A DNA stretch of 64,000 nucleotides from Ruegeria sp. HKCCD4315 (GTDB taxonomy: Bacteria > Pseudomonadota > Alphaproteobacteria > Rhodobacterales > Rhodobacteraceae): the NCBI RefSeq assembly GCF_013112245.1, contig NZ_WVRN01000001.1, positions 3,166,501 to 3,230,500 of the forward strand, read 5' to 3'. Positions 39,627 through 50,772 of the stretch are shown here, one piece after another. How positions within the stretch are numbered: position 1 is the stretch's first letter; each line of letters opens with the position of its first letter. The notes under the pieces are model-generated. The model saw only the letters and a list, made by a program, of their open reading frames with translations. It was not told where the DNA came from and searched no databases. The position numbers were made by a program, and so were the translations under genes.

Positions 39627-39875
39627 GGTTCTCTCCTGCAAAGTACAGTGAAATCCCGATGGCCTTCGCCTGTGGAACAGCCCCCTTGAGCCATACTAGC
39701 ACGTCCCTGCGCAGATCAGAAATCGACGGCCTGCCATTCAGCGACAACAACTCGAATATGCGATTTATTCTATCACATGACGCCAAATTAGAGTGACCCG
39801 ATGTGACCGCCGGAACCCTTTCCATGCACCACCAGACACATGATCTAAGCAGGGAAACGTTTTGGAACAAAGGAC

Positions 39876-40571
39876 ATGATCATGGTTAGTCGTTTCATCC
39901 TGACCTCCGCCGCCCTGATGCTGGGCACAACCGCAGCAACCGCACAAAGCCTGGGTGACGGCACCTATGTTCAGGGCTTTATCGGCTACAGCCAACTGCA
40001 AGACAGCGACTTTTCGGGCACAATCGGGGGCGCAACACAATCGGTCGATACAGACTTTGATGCAGGTTTCGGCCTGGGCGTGGCCATTGGTAAAGAGATC
40101 CCGCAGTGGTCCAATGACACGATCGGAACACGAATCGAACTGGAGCTTTCCTATCGCGACAGCGACGTGGATGGTGTGAACTTTACCGGCAACGGACCAG
40201 CACCAGAAGGCAACATCTCTGGCGACGTTTCGCAAACCTCGCTCTTTGCCAACATCTTGTTCGACTTCAAACAAGCCGGTGCGCTGACCCCGTTTGCAGG
40301 GTTTGGTCTGGGTGCCACCTACTCGGATCTGGATTTCGCTTACGGCCCCGGTGTGGCACTGGATGACAGCGACACCGCTCTTGCGGCTCAGGTGATCGCA
40401 GGCGTGGCATATGACATCAACCCGTCGACCGCCTTTACCGTAGACGCCCGCTATGCCCGCGCCTTTGACGTATCGTCGGAGCGGCTGGCCCCGAACGGCG
40501 CGTTGACGGGCACAGTTGAAGACGATCTGGACACATTCAGCGTGAATTTCGGGCTGCGCTACAAGTTCTGA
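39876..40571 (+). CDS. Outer-membrane beta-barrel protein (OmpA/OmpW-like porin fold)
   Basis: 231 residues with a signal peptide (SRFILTSAALMLGTTAATA). The mature part alternates polar and apolar residues as beta-strands do: YVQGFIGYSQLQDSD, GTRIELELSYRDSD, TPFAGFGLGATYSDLDF and VDARYARAFDV, ending in LRYKF with the C-terminal Phe required for BAM recognition. It is an eight-stranded-size barrel of unknown role. The 234-base gap before it on the other strand of DUF1326 should hold both promoters. Confidence 0.85.
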   Translation: MIMVSRFILTSAALMLGTTAATAQSLGDGTYVQGFIGYSQLQDSDFSGTIGGATQSVDTDFDAGFGLGVAIGKEIPQWSNDTIGTRIELELSYRDSDVDGVNFTGNGPAPEGNISGDVSQTSLFANILFDFKQAGALTPFAGFGLGATYSDLDFAYGPGVALDDSDTALAAQVIAGVAYDINPSTAFTVDARYARAFDVSSERLAPNGALTGTVEDDLDTFSVNFGLRYKF

Positions 40572-40616
40572 TCGCTTTGGGCGTCAGGTTTCTCTCCGGT
40601 TTTCTGCCGCCTTCTA

Positions 40617-40641
40617 GCCCTCGCACCTCAGGTGCGGGGGC
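40617..40641 (+). terminator. GC-rich hairpin after the beta-barrel gene
   Basis: An 11-pair stem with one G-T pair (40617-40627 with 40631-40641, loop TCA) 46 bases after the stop codon. No T-run follows, so termination efficiency is uncertain. Confidence 0.45.
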
Positions 40642-40792
40642 ATTCAAGCAACACAACTCACGTCGGATGTAATTTGGATCGCCCTGCCCGTAACAACCGC
40701 CTGCTTCATCTGGCCGAAAATACCTTCGGGGGGAATCGTGCCGAAAGGCGCGATGGGGGGCAGACAGCCCCCCCTCTGAACCGGCAACCGAT

Positions 40793-41443
40793 TTAGGACG
40801 GCGCCTTGGTTTTGCGCAGATAAGGGAAGATCGTTTCAAACTCGCCGAACTTCTCTTTTGCTTCATCGTTCGACACTGCAGGCGGAATGATCACATCTTC
40901 ACCCGGTACCCAGTTAGCCGGGGTTGCAACGCCCTTAGCCGACATCTGCAGCCCGTCCAGAGCGCGCAGGATCTCGGCAAAATTCCGACCCACGGTCATT
41001 GGATAGGTCATCGACAATTTAAGTTGCTTGTCCGGGCCGATGATAAAAACCGAACGCACAGTTGCGCTGTCAGCCGGAGTGCGACCGTCAGGCAGATAGG
41101 CTTCTGCGGGCAACATGTCGAAGGCTTTGGACACAGCCAAACCGTCATCGGCGATGATCGGGAAACCGGGGTTGGCCTTGCCGTATTCTTCGATGTCCTT
41201 CTTCCACTTCTTGTGGTCTTCGACCCCATCGACCGATACGCCGATCACTTTGGTGTTGCGCGCGGCCCATTCGTCATTCAGTTGCGCAACAGCCGAAAAC
41301 TCGGTGGTGCAAACAGGGGTGAAATCCTTTGGGTGCGAGAACAAAATAGCCCAGCTGTCGCCGATCCAGTCGTGAAACTGAACGGTGCCCTGATCCGTTT
41401 CTGCTGTAAAATTTGGGACGGTATCGTTGATGCGCAAACCCAT
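40793..41443 (-). CDS. 1-Cys peroxiredoxin (Prx6 family)
   Basis: 216 residues, the usual Prx6 length. The peroxidatic Cys45 lies in HPKDFTPVCTTEFS; the following KVIGVSVDGVEDHKKW and FIIGPDKQLKLSMTYPMTVGRN are typical. There is no resolving cysteine near the C-terminus. It reduces hydrogen peroxide and lipid hydroperoxides. It diverges from an aldehyde dehydrogenase gene across a 214-base gap with a perfect palindrome. Confidence 0.93.
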   Translation of the reverse strand: MGLRINDTVPNFTAETDQGTVQFHDWIGDSWAILFSHPKDFTPVCTTEFSAVAQLNDEWAARNTKVIGVSVDGVEDHKKWKKDIEEYGKANPGFPIIADDGLAVSKAFDMLPAEAYLPDGRTPADSATVRSVFIIGPDKQLKLSMTYPMTVGRNFAEILRALDGLQMSAKGVATPANWVPGEDVIIPPAVSNDEAKEKFGEFETIFPYLRKTKAPS

Positions 41444-41563
41444 GGGGCATCTCCTTTCCTGTTAAAAACCTGAGTCGGTTGCTTGGAACCTAGTCACTTT
41501 GCGCGCAGGTTAAACCATCCCCTGCGCTCAGGGATACGGAATTCGACCGCGTTAAAGGAAAAT

Positions 41564-41577
41564 AATTTGATCAAATT
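41564..41577. promoter_or_regulatory. Perfect palindrome between peroxiredoxin and ALDH genes
   Basis: AATTTGATCAAATT reads the same on both strands, 120 bases upstream of the peroxiredoxin and 80 bases upstream of the ALDH start. It could be an operator for either. It is too compact for an FNR box (TTGAT-N4-ATCAA). Confidence 0.35.
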
Positions 41578-41657
41578 CGCTATTGCTCGATCTTGGTATG
41601 GCTGCCAGAGTATGCGCTGACAACTGGGTTAGTGCCGATCCATCAGGAGGATTCACG

Positions 41658-43097
41658 ATGATCGAAAAGCGGGATTTTTACATCAACGGTCAGTGGGTCT
41701 CTCCTTCGTCGCCCAATGATTTTCAAGTGATCAACCCTTCGACCGAGGAACCCTGTGCTGTGATTTCACTGGGTGATGAAGCCGACACAAATGCGGCTGT
41801 TGCAGCGGCCAAAGCCGCGCTGCCCGGTTGGATGGCGACTCCGGTGGAAACCCGCATTGCGCTGGTGGAAAAACTAATCGAACTTTACGCGACGCGTTCC
41901 GAGGATCTGGCGCAAGCCATGTCACTTGAGATGGGTGCACCGATTGATCTGGCCCGTTCGGCGCAGGCCGGGGCGGGTATCTACCACCTGAAAAACTTCA
42001 TCCGCGCCGCCAAGGCGTTTGAGTTCGAACGCCCGTTGGGCGACCACGCCCCCAATGATCGCATCATCTATGAGGCGGTCGGCGTCGCCGCCCTAATCAC
42101 GCCGTGGAACTGGCCGATGAATCAGATCACGCTCAAGGTCGGTGCGGCTGCAATTGCGGGTTGTACCATGGTGCTGAAACCATCAGAACAAAGCCCGCTG
42201 AACGCGATGATCTTTGCCGAGATGATGGATGAGGCAGGCTTTCCGCCCGGCGTGTTCAATCTGGTTAACGGTGACGGGGTGGGCGTTGGTTCGCAACTTT
42301 CCGGCCATCCAGATGTGGATATGGTCAGCTTTACCGGCTCGACCCGTGCTGGTACCGCGATTTCGAAGAACGCTGCAGAGACACTCAAGAAAGTGCATCT
42401 GGAATTGGGCGGAAAAGGCGCGAATGTGATCTTTGAGGATGCAGATGACAAGGCCGTCAAACGCGGTGTGCTGCACATGATGCAAAACACGGGCCAAAGC
42501 TGTAATGCACCCAGCCGGATGCTGGTGCAGCGCCCGATTTACGACAAGGCGGTGGAAACGGCGACTGAAGTGGCCAACATGGTCAAGGTCGGCCCTGCCA
42601 TCGAAGAAGGCCGCCACATTGGCCCGGTGGTGAATGAGGTCCAGTGGACCAAGATTCAGGACCTGATTCAGAAAGGCATCGACGAAGGTGCCCGTTTGGT
42701 GGCTGGTGGCACCGGACGGCCAGAGGGGCTGAACAAAGGCTATTATGTCCGCCCTACAGTCTTTGCCGACGCCAACAATCAGATGACCATCGCACGCGAA
42801 GAAATCTTCGGTCCGGTTCTGACCATGATCCCCTTCGACACCGAAGAAGAAGCTATCGAGATCGCTAACGACACGCCGTATGGCCTGACCAACTATGTTC
42901 AGACGCAAGACGGCGCGCGGGCCAATCGTATGGCACGTGTCTTGCGGTCGGGCATGGTCGAGATGAACGGCCAGTCACGCAGCGCAGGCTCTCCGTTCGG
43001 GGGTATGAAGCAATCCGGCAACGGGCGCGAAGGTGGTGTTTTCGGTTTGGAAGACTTCCTTGAAGTCAAAGCGGTCGGCGGATGGGCGGCTGAATAA
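41658..43097 (+). CDS. NAD(P)-dependent aldehyde dehydrogenase
   Basis: 479 residues from the ATG at 41658, chosen because a full AGGAGG lies 8 bases before it. Conserved elements are LITPWNWPMNQITLKV, VSFTGSTRAGTAI, the general base in LELGGKGANVIF and the catalytic cysteine in QNTGQSCNAPSR, with EEIFGPVLTMIPF near residue 385. The substrate is not evident; the neighbours (peroxiredoxin, glyoxalase-like protein, alkyltransferase) suggest handling of reactive carbonyls or oxidised products, which is inference. Confidence 0.93.
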   Translation: MIEKRDFYINGQWVSPSSPNDFQVINPSTEEPCAVISLGDEADTNAAVAAAKAALPGWMATPVETRIALVEKLIELYATRSEDLAQAMSLEMGAPIDLARSAQAGAGIYHLKNFIRAAKAFEFERPLGDHAPNDRIIYEAVGVAALITPWNWPMNQITLKVGAAAIAGCTMVLKPSEQSPLNAMIFAEMMDEAGFPPGVFNLVNGDGVGVGSQLSGHPDVDMVSFTGSTRAGTAISKNAAETLKKVHLELGGKGANVIFEDADDKAVKRGVLHMMQNTGQSCNAPSRMLVQRPIYDKAVETATEVANMVKVGPAIEEGRHIGPVVNEVQWTKIQDLIQKGIDEGARLVAGGTGRPEGLNKGYYVRPTVFADANNQMTIAREEIFGPVLTMIPFDTEEEAIEIANDTPYGLTNYVQTQDGARANRMARVLRSGMVEMNGQSRSAGSPFGGMKQSGNGREGGVFGLEDFLEVKAVGGWAAE

Positions 43098-43121
43098 GTT
43101 GTCCAATGAGTCAATCAATTT

Positions 43122-43148
43122 GGGCGGGGCAATACAGGTGCCCCGCCC
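43122..43148. terminator. Hairpin between convergent ALDH and glyoxalase-like genes
   Basis: GGGCGGGGC (43122-43130) pairs perfectly with GCCCCGCCC (43140-43148) around a 9-base loop. It ends before both stop-flanking regions and has only short T/A tracts. Confidence 0.6.
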
Positions 43149-43156
43149 TTAGTGTT

Positions 43157-43594
43157 TCAAACAGGCCGCACCACAAGCTGAGGCTCTCCGTCAGATGTGT
43201 GCCGTAGGGATTGACCATCCCAGCCAATCTCTCCGGTGACGCGCTGTCGATAGGCGGAAAAGCTATCGAACCGCACCACATCGACGGGCGTATCGAAATG
43301 CAGGGTAACACGACGGCGCGCGCCATCGCCCAGCATAGTTATGCCGCGAATTTCCCCCGTGTATGCCTGACCCAGGTATCGTCCCTCAACCCGGTCACCT
43401 ACACGCAGGTGCATCCGATTTCCGGCCATTGCATGCAATGTGTTCCAGTCTCGTACGCCGTGCTGATGGGCCAGCAGTTCCAGTGTGGCGCTATGCGACA
43501 GGGATACGCCCGTCGCTTTCAGTTTTTCCCGCAGGCGTTTTGCCTGCTCTTTCAGCTCTTCAACCGGAGCAACGGTTTGGAGTCGTGTCATCAT
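43157..43594 (-). CDS. Glyoxalase-superfamily-type small protein
   Basis: 145 residues from the ATG at 43594, which follows a GAGG site; a long upstream extension in the same frame looks non-coding. The N-terminal segment VEELKEQAKRLREKLKATGVSLSHSATLELLAHQHGVRDWNTLHA is the domain annotated as glyoxalase-related in many proteobacteria. The second half is beta-rich (VGDRVEGRYLGQAYTGEIRGI, VTLHFDTPVDVVRF), resembling a small barrel. No catalytic residues can be assigned. Confidence 0.7.
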   Translation of the reverse strand: MMTRLQTVAPVEELKEQAKRLREKLKATGVSLSHSATLELLAHQHGVRDWNTLHAMAGNRMHLRVGDRVEGRYLGQAYTGEIRGITMLGDGARRRVTLHFDTPVDVVRFDSFSAYRQRVTGEIGWDGQSLRHTSDGEPQLVVRPV

Positions 43595-43769
43595 GTGCCT
43601 CGTGTCTTTGAACGGGCGCGAAGTCTGGACGGGGTTCGCATTACCATCCGCGCGCCGGAAAAAGGGCAACAGATGTCTTTCAAACCGGGTTTCACCAAAG
43701 CCAAAGGCCGCGAACGGCAGGGGACCCGAACCTGCGGTGCCTTTTGGCAGCGGTCGGGTCATCTGTCAA

Positions 43770-44621
43770 TCAGGCGTCTGCCTGCGCTGCTTCATAGGCC
43801 AGCATGGCGCGCTTCACCGGCAGACCCCAGTGATAACCACCTAACCCACCTGATTTACGCAGCGCGCGGTGACAAGGGATCAACCAACTGACCGGATTGC
43901 GCCCAACTGCCGTTCCCACGGCGCGAACAGCTTGTGGTGAGCCTACGCGCTGCGCGATCTCGGAATAGGTTGTGACCTGCCCAGAAGGGATATGCATCAA
44001 CGCTTCCCACACTTTGATCTGCAAAGGCGATCCGATCAGGTAAAGCGGCGTTGGTTCCAACCGGTCGCTGGCAGCCCCAAAGGCACTCAGCACCCAAGGA
44101 CGCAAACGCATCGGATCCTCAACGAAATCCGCTTTGGGCCAGCGCGAGATCATGTCATCCATCGCGGCCTCTTCCCCGGTCTCTGCCCCGAATGCCATGC
44201 CGCAGATGCCCTTGTCTGTGCCCATGACCAGCGCAGGGCCAAAGGGGCATTCGAACCAGCCCCAATAGATCGTCAATCCTGCGCCTTTCCGAGCGTATTC
44301 GCCGGGGCTCATGGATTCCCACTTCAGGAACAGATCGTGCAGGCGGCCGCTGCCGGACAGGCCAACGTTATGCGCGGTTTCCAATGTGGTGAACCGCTCG
44401 CGCAGCAGGGCCTTTGCGTGGCCCAGCGTGAGGTATTGTTGATACCGTTTCGGCGATACCCCGGTCCAGCGCGAGAACAAGCGTTGAAAATGGGCGGGGC
44501 TCATATCCATCTGACGGGCCAGCTCATCGAGGCTCAGGCCCTCGCCACCCTGATCGATCAGGTCGATTGCGCGGCGCATGACGTTGTAGTGGTATCCGCT
44601 TTCCGGGGTCTGGACATTCAT
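43770..44621 (-). CDS. Ada-like AraC-type regulator fused to O6-methylguanine-DNA methyltransferase
   Basis: 283 residues from the ATG at 44621. Residues about 10-105 are an AraC-type double helix-turn-helix (LSLDELARQMDMSPAHFQRLFSRWTGVSPKRYQQYL), residues about 120-280 the alkyltransferase (IGSPLQIKVWEALMHIPSGQVTTYSEIA, then the acceptor cysteine in PCHRALRKSGG). The N-terminal four-cysteine zinc domain of E. coli Ada is missing, so it should repair O6-alkylguanine but not sense methyl phosphotriesters through Cys38. It diverges from a serine hydrolase gene. Confidence 0.9.
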   Translation of the reverse strand: MNVQTPESGYHYNVMRRAIDLIDQGGEGLSLDELARQMDMSPAHFQRLFSRWTGVSPKRYQQYLTLGHAKALLRERFTTLETAHNVGLSGSGRLHDLFLKWESMSPGEYARKGAGLTIYWGWFECPFGPALVMGTDKGICGMAFGAETGEEAAMDDMISRWPKADFVEDPMRLRPWVLSAFGAASDRLEPTPLYLIGSPLQIKVWEALMHIPSGQVTTYSEIAQRVGSPQAVRAVGTAVGRNPVSWLIPCHRALRKSGGLGGYHWGLPVKRAMLAYEAAQADA

Positions 44622-44760
44622 GTCGCTTACCTCTTGCACTATTTCCCAGACTATACGTCGTCTGCCTATTGGTGAGCGACCCGAAACTTGCGCAACCGTA
44701 TTTCTTTGAGAATTGATCTGACTTAGGGTCGAACCACATCCAATCAATTCCGGGCCGAAC

Positions 44761-45648
44761 ATGACCCTCTCCGCCGCCATGGACCAAACAGGCCGCGTTC
44801 TTCTGGACGAGTGCGGTGAATCCCTGTTTCCCTGGTGGAGCTTCACCAAAACTGCAATCGCAGTTCTTGTCATGCAGGCGTGGGAACGCCAGCAATGCGA
44901 TCTTGATGCACCGTTCCGAGAGCATCCGTTTTCGCTGCGCCAATTGATGCAGCACCGCGCCGGGCTGAGAGATTATGGGGCGCTACCGGGCTATGGAGAT
45001 GCCGTCGCGCAAGGTGCAGATCCCTGGTCTGTCGAGCAGTTGTTGGCAGAAGCAGATTTTCGCAACCTCGCCTACCCGCCCGGAACGAACTGGGTATATT
45101 CAAATGTGGGCTATCTGCTCTTGCGCCAATTTCTGGAAGAGGTGCACAACGCCAGTCTGGCCGAAATCATGCAGGCTCGTATTTGCCAGCCGCTGGGTCT
45201 GACCGCGCGTGTTGCTCGGACACGGGATGATTTCGAACAACTGTATTGGAACGCGCATGGTTATCACCCGGACTGGGTCTACCACGGCTGCCTTATGGGC
45301 ACTGCAACCGACGCCTTGCGCCTGTTACGCGCCGTCCTGAACGGCGATCTGTTATCTGCTGCAAGTAAAGACCAGTTGCTCAGCCGTTCCATGCAAGGCC
45401 CGGCTATTCCGGGACGGGTTTGGAGCGAAACCGGCTATGGGCTTGGTCTGATGATCGGTGCGGCCCAACCCGTGGGCCGCGTTATCGGGCACACTGGATG
45501 CGGCCCGTTTTCGGCAAATTTGATCGCGCAGTTTCCAGACACCCCTTCCGGGCTTTTGGTGGCCAGCTTTTGCCCAATGGGTGACGAGACCCCTGCAGAG
45601 TTTGAAGCTGTAAAGCTTGCAACCAAGCTAAACGAGCTTCGCGCATGA
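44761..45648 (+). CDS. Serine hydrolase, class C beta-lactamase-like
   Basis: 295 residues without a signal peptide. Motifs of the penicillin-binding/beta-lactamase fold are present: SxxK as SFTK near residue 28, YxN as YSN in WVYSNVGYLLL near residue 112, and HTG in place of KTG in GHTGCGPFSAN near residue 242. The short cytoplasmic form without signal peptide suggests an esterase or peptidase and not a resistance enzyme. A possible partner of the neighbouring nth/kinase genes is not evident. Confidence 0.82.
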   Translation: MTLSAAMDQTGRVLLDECGESLFPWWSFTKTAIAVLVMQAWERQQCDLDAPFREHPFSLRQLMQHRAGLRDYGALPGYGDAVAQGADPWSVEQLLAEADFRNLAYPPGTNWVYSNVGYLLLRQFLEEVHNASLAEIMQARICQPLGLTARVARTRDDFEQLYWNAHGYHPDWVYHGCLMGTATDALRLLRAVLNGDLLSAASKDQLLSRSMQGPAIPGRVWSETGYGLGLMIGAAQPVGRVIGHTGCGPFSANLIAQFPDTPSGLLVASFCPMGDETPAEFEAVKLATKLNELRA

Positions 45649-45705
45649 CTACATAAAGCGTGTTTTCAATTGCAGCCCGCACAATCCCACGGCATTAAGG
45701 CCCGG

Positions 45706-46350
45706 ATGGCAAAACAACTCGACTATCATACGATCCGCGAGATCTTTACGCGCTTTCAGGAGGCCGACCCCGAACCCAAGGGCGAGCTTGAGCATGTGAA
45801 CGTCTATACCCTGGTCGTGGCCGTCGCGCTGTCGGCGCAGGCGACCGATGCGGGCGTCAACAAAGCCACGCGCGAATTGTTCAAGATCGCCGACACACCA
45901 CAAAAGATGCTGGACCTGGGCGAAGAGGGTCTGATCGAACATATCAAGACCATCGGCCTGTTCCGTCAGAAAGCGAAAAACGTCATCAAGCTTAGCCGGA
46001 TTCTGGTCGAAGATTACGGCGGCGAGGTTCCCAATTCCCGTGCTGCGTTGCAATCGCTGCCGGGTGTCGGGCGCAAGACGGCCAACGTGGTTCTGAACAT
46101 GTGGTGGCGGCAACCTGCTCAGGCGGTTGATACGCATATCTTTCGCGTCGGCAACCGAACCGGCATTTGCCCCGGTAAGGACGTGGACGCGGTCGAGCGC
46201 GCCATAGAAGACAACATACCTGCTGATTTCCAGCTTCATGCACATCACTGGCTGATCCTGCATGGCCGGTACCATTGCAAGGCACGCAAGCCGCAATGCC
46301 CGACCTGCATCATCCGTGATCTCTGTCGATTCGAGGACAAAACCCAATGA
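45706..46350 (+). CDS. nth: Endonuclease III
   Basis: 214 residues from the ATG at 45706, AAGG six bases upstream. The helix-hairpin-helix LPGVGRKTANVVLN includes the catalytic lysine, Asp in AVDTHIFRVGNRTG is the second catalytic residue, and the C-terminal CKARKPQCPTCIIRDLC (C-x6-C-x2-C-x5-C) binds the [4Fe-4S] cluster. It removes oxidised pyrimidines. Its stop overlaps the next start by four bases. Confidence 0.97.
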   Translation: MAKQLDYHTIREIFTRFQEADPEPKGELEHVNVYTLVVAVALSAQATDAGVNKATRELFKIADTPQKMLDLGEEGLIEHIKTIGLFRQKAKNVIKLSRILVEDYGGEVPNSRAALQSLPGVGRKTANVVLNMWWRQPAQAVDTHIFRVGNRTGICPGKDVDAVERAIEDNIPADFQLHAHHWLILHGRYHCKARKPQCPTCIIRDLCRFEDKTQ

Positions 46351-47336
46351 AAACTTACCAACTGACCGGCATCGGAAATGCCGTCGTAGACGTGATTTCC
46401 CAGGCCGACGACAGTTTCCTGGAACTGATGGGCATCGAGAAAGGCATCATGCAGCTGATCGAGCAGGAGCGCGGTGAAGTTCTCTATGCCTCGATGGAAG
46501 GCCGCGTGCAGACGCCTGGCGGTTCGGTCGCCAACACCATCGCGGGGGCCGGTGCCCTTGGACTGGACGCTGCCTTTATCGGGCGCGTGCACGACGACGC
46601 GCTGGGGCGGTTCTATGCGGATGCGATGAACGAAGACGGCGTTGACTTCGTGAACCCGCCGGTTCCGGGCGGAGAGCTGCCGACCTCGCGTTCGATGATC
46701 TTTGTTTCGCCCGATGGTGAGCGGTCGATGAACACCTATCTGGGGATTTCATCCGAGCTGTCCTCGCAGGACGTCTCGGATGACGTTGCAGGAAACAGCC
46801 AGATCATGTTCCTCGAAGGCTATCTGTTCGACAAGGAAAAGGGCAAAGCCGCGTTTCTTGAAGCCGCGCGCGCCTGTCACAAGGGCGGCGGAAAGGCCGG
46901 TATTGCCATTTCCGACCCGTTCTGCGTGGAACGTCACCGCGTCGATTTCCTGTTGCTGATCGAAAACGAACTGGATTTCGTGATCGGCAATGAGGCCGAG
47001 ATCAAGTCGCTGTTCGAAACCGACGATCTGGAGGAAGCGCTGGCCAAAACCGCCGCCATCTGTCCGTTGGTTGTCTGCACCCGGTCAGGCGACGGTGTGA
47101 CAGTTCTGAATAGTGACGGCCGCATTGACGTGCCGGTTGAAAAGATTGTGCCCGTGGACGCAACAGGTGCGGGTGATCAGTTCGCTGCAGGCTTCCTGTT
47201 TGGCATGGCCACAGGTCGGGATTATGAGACTTGCGCAAAGATCGGCAATGTCTGTGCCCGCGAAGTCATCAGCCATATCGGTCCGCGCCCCGAGGCAAAC
47301 ATGCAGGAATTGCTGCGCGCCGAAGGGTTGCTCTGA
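46347..47336 (+). CDS. PfkB-family carbohydrate kinase, adenosine kinase-like
   Basis: 329 residues. N-terminal GNAVVDVISQADDSFLE and GGSVANTIAGAGALGL are sugar-kinase motif 1, and VDATGAGDQFAAGFLFG near residue 270 holds the catalytic aspartate and anion hole. The family is annotated adenosine kinase in this group on overall similarity; ribokinase-type activity on another nucleoside or sugar is possible. It is translationally coupled to nth and ends at a hairpin shared with the convergent hemolysin III gene. Confidence 0.87.
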   Translation: MKTYQLTGIGNAVVDVISQADDSFLELMGIEKGIMQLIEQERGEVLYASMEGRVQTPGGSVANTIAGAGALGLDAAFIGRVHDDALGRFYADAMNEDGVDFVNPPVPGGELPTSRSMIFVSPDGERSMNTYLGISSELSSQDVSDDVAGNSQIMFLEGYLFDKEKGKAAFLEAARACHKGGGKAGIAISDPFCVERHRVDFLLLIENELDFVIGNEAEIKSLFETDDLEEALAKTAAICPLVVCTRSGDGVTVLNSDGRIDVPVEKIVPVDATGAGDQFAAGFLFGMATGRDYETCAKIGNVCAREVISHIGPRPEANMQELLRAEGLL

Positions 47337-47366
47337 CCTCGGATCGGGTCCTTTTCACAAAATGGA

Positions 47367-47386
47367 TTGGGGCGTCAGCGCCCCAA
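47367..47386. terminator. Hairpin between convergent kinase and hemolysin III genes
   Basis: TTGGGGCG (47367-47374) and CGCCCCAA (47379-47386) form an eight-base perfect stem around TCAG. No long T-run follows; a bidirectional terminator is likely. Confidence 0.55.
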
Positions 47387-47395
47387 CCCTACCCT

Positions 47396-48040
47396 TTAGT
47401 TAGAAAACAGCGCCAGCCAGATTCCGACGAACATCAGAACCCCACCCAGGTTCACCCAGACGTGCCAAATCGCATAACGAAACGGCAGTGTCTTTTGGGC
47501 GTAAAACATCGTTCCAACGACATAGCTGACTGCACCGCCCGCAATGCACCAAAGGGTGGCTGCGGGAACGGTGGTCATGTCTGGGATTGCGCCTAAACCG
47601 ATACCACCCAAACCAAGGTATGATGCCGTCGACCATCGCGACTTAACCGTCTCATTCGCGATCTTGTTCCAGACGGCTGCGATGGTCAGCCCCCAGCACA
47701 CCCAAAGCAAGGTCATGGTCCATGCCGTGCCCGCCTGAACGAAGAATGGTGTGAACGTCCCGCAGATACTGGGATAAATCGCGGCGTGGTCGATACGGCG
47801 CAACAGCTTGCGGCGATCATGCCAAGGCGCAAAATGATAGGCGCAGGACGCAAGGTTCGACGCAAGTGCACTGAGAACATAAACGATGACCGCAAGAAGC
47901 AGCGCAACATCCAGACGTTGATAGGCGTTCACGATCAGCAGGCTGCCAGCCGTCAGGATCAGGGACAAACCGATCACATGGACAATCATGTCGGCGGTAC
48001 GATGCGCACGCGCGGGGCTGGGATAGGTGGTTTTCATCAT
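47396..48040 (-). CDS. Hemolysin III/PAQR family membrane protein
   Basis: 214 residues with about seven hydrophobic segments. Conserved residues of the family are visible: ASCAYHFAPWHDRRKLLRRIDHAAIYPSICGTFTPF (Ser, His, Asp and His of the putative metal site) and at the C-terminus AIWHVWVNLGG with the distal His. Despite its name the family is related to PAQR receptors and ceramidase-like hydrolases; the role in bacteria is not known. Confidence 0.9.
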   Translation of the reverse strand: MMKTTYPSPARAHRTADMIVHVIGLSLILTAGSLLIVNAYQRLDVALLLAVIVYVLSALASNLASCAYHFAPWHDRRKLLRRIDHAAIYPSICGTFTPFFVQAGTAWTMTLLWVCWGLTIAAVWNKIANETVKSRWSTASYLGLGGIGLGAIPDMTTVPAATLWCIAGGAVSYVVGTMFYAQKTLPFRYAIWHVWVNLGGVLMFVGIWLALFSN

Positions 48041-48106
48041 GACTGGCCAGTTAAAAACAGCTCTGCGCTAAAGTCCCGCCAAAAGGATGTCCAACTTTCC
48101 CAAGCG

Positions 48107-48601
48107 TCACTTATACGAGCCGAGGTGGTCTTCAAAAGCCGCCAGCACTTGCTCGTACACGTCCCGTTTGAACGGTACGATCTCGTCGATCAACCGATCA
48201 GGCGCTTGCCATTTCCATTGTGAAAACTCTGGGTGGTCGGTTTCGATGTTGATCTGATCATCCTTACCGACAAAGCGCAGTAGGAACCATTTCTGCTCTT
48301 GCCCGCGATAGCGCCCTTTCCAGATCCTGGGCACGATGTCCTGCGGCAGATCGTAGGGCAGCCAACCGTCGGTTTCGGCCACGATCTCCACCAGGTCCGA
48401 GGTTACCCCGGTTTCCTCCCACAACTCGCGCAGGGCCGCATCGCGCGGGTCTTCGCCCTTGTCCACGCCGCCCTGCGGCATCTGCCAGGCGTCTTTGTGG
48501 CGATCATTGCGCTGACCCACAAAAATCCTGCCGTCCGCATTTATCAGCATTAGCCCCACACAAGGACGGTAGGGCAGCTTGGCGATATCTTCGGGGGTCA
48601 T
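48107..48601 (-). CDS. rppH: RNA pyrophosphohydrolase
   Basis: 164 residues from the ATG at 48601, which has GAGG 7 bases upstream; an in-frame ATG four codons earlier is possible. The Nudix box [23 protein letters not shown] has all conserved residues, and the surroundings ([30 protein letters not shown]) are those of the RppH/NudH group. It removes pyrophosphate from 5' triphosphate RNA ends to start decay, and hydrolyses dinucleoside polyphosphates. Confidence 0.93.
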   Translation of the reverse strand: MTPEDIAKLPYRPCVGLMLINADGRIFVGQRNDRHKDAWQMPQGGVDKGEDPRDAALRELWEETGVTSDLVEIVAETDGWLPYDLPQDIVPRIWKGRYRGQEQKWFLLRFVGKDDQINIETDHPEFSQWKWQAPDRLIDEIVPFKRDVYEQVLAAFEDHLGSYK

Positions 48602-48666
48602 ACGGGGCCTCATCGGATTGTTCCGCCAATCTCTAACAACCACAGGGGCAACAGCAAAGAGGGTGA

Positions 48667-50766
<2,100 letters not shown>

Positions 50767-50772
50767 GCTCGG

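Noticed and set aside
39601..39870. An 89-residue minus-strand frame upstream of DUF1326
   Set aside because: It runs through the DUF1326 ribosome site and start codon in another frame, has no ribosome site of its own and no recognisable domain, so I treat it as chance.
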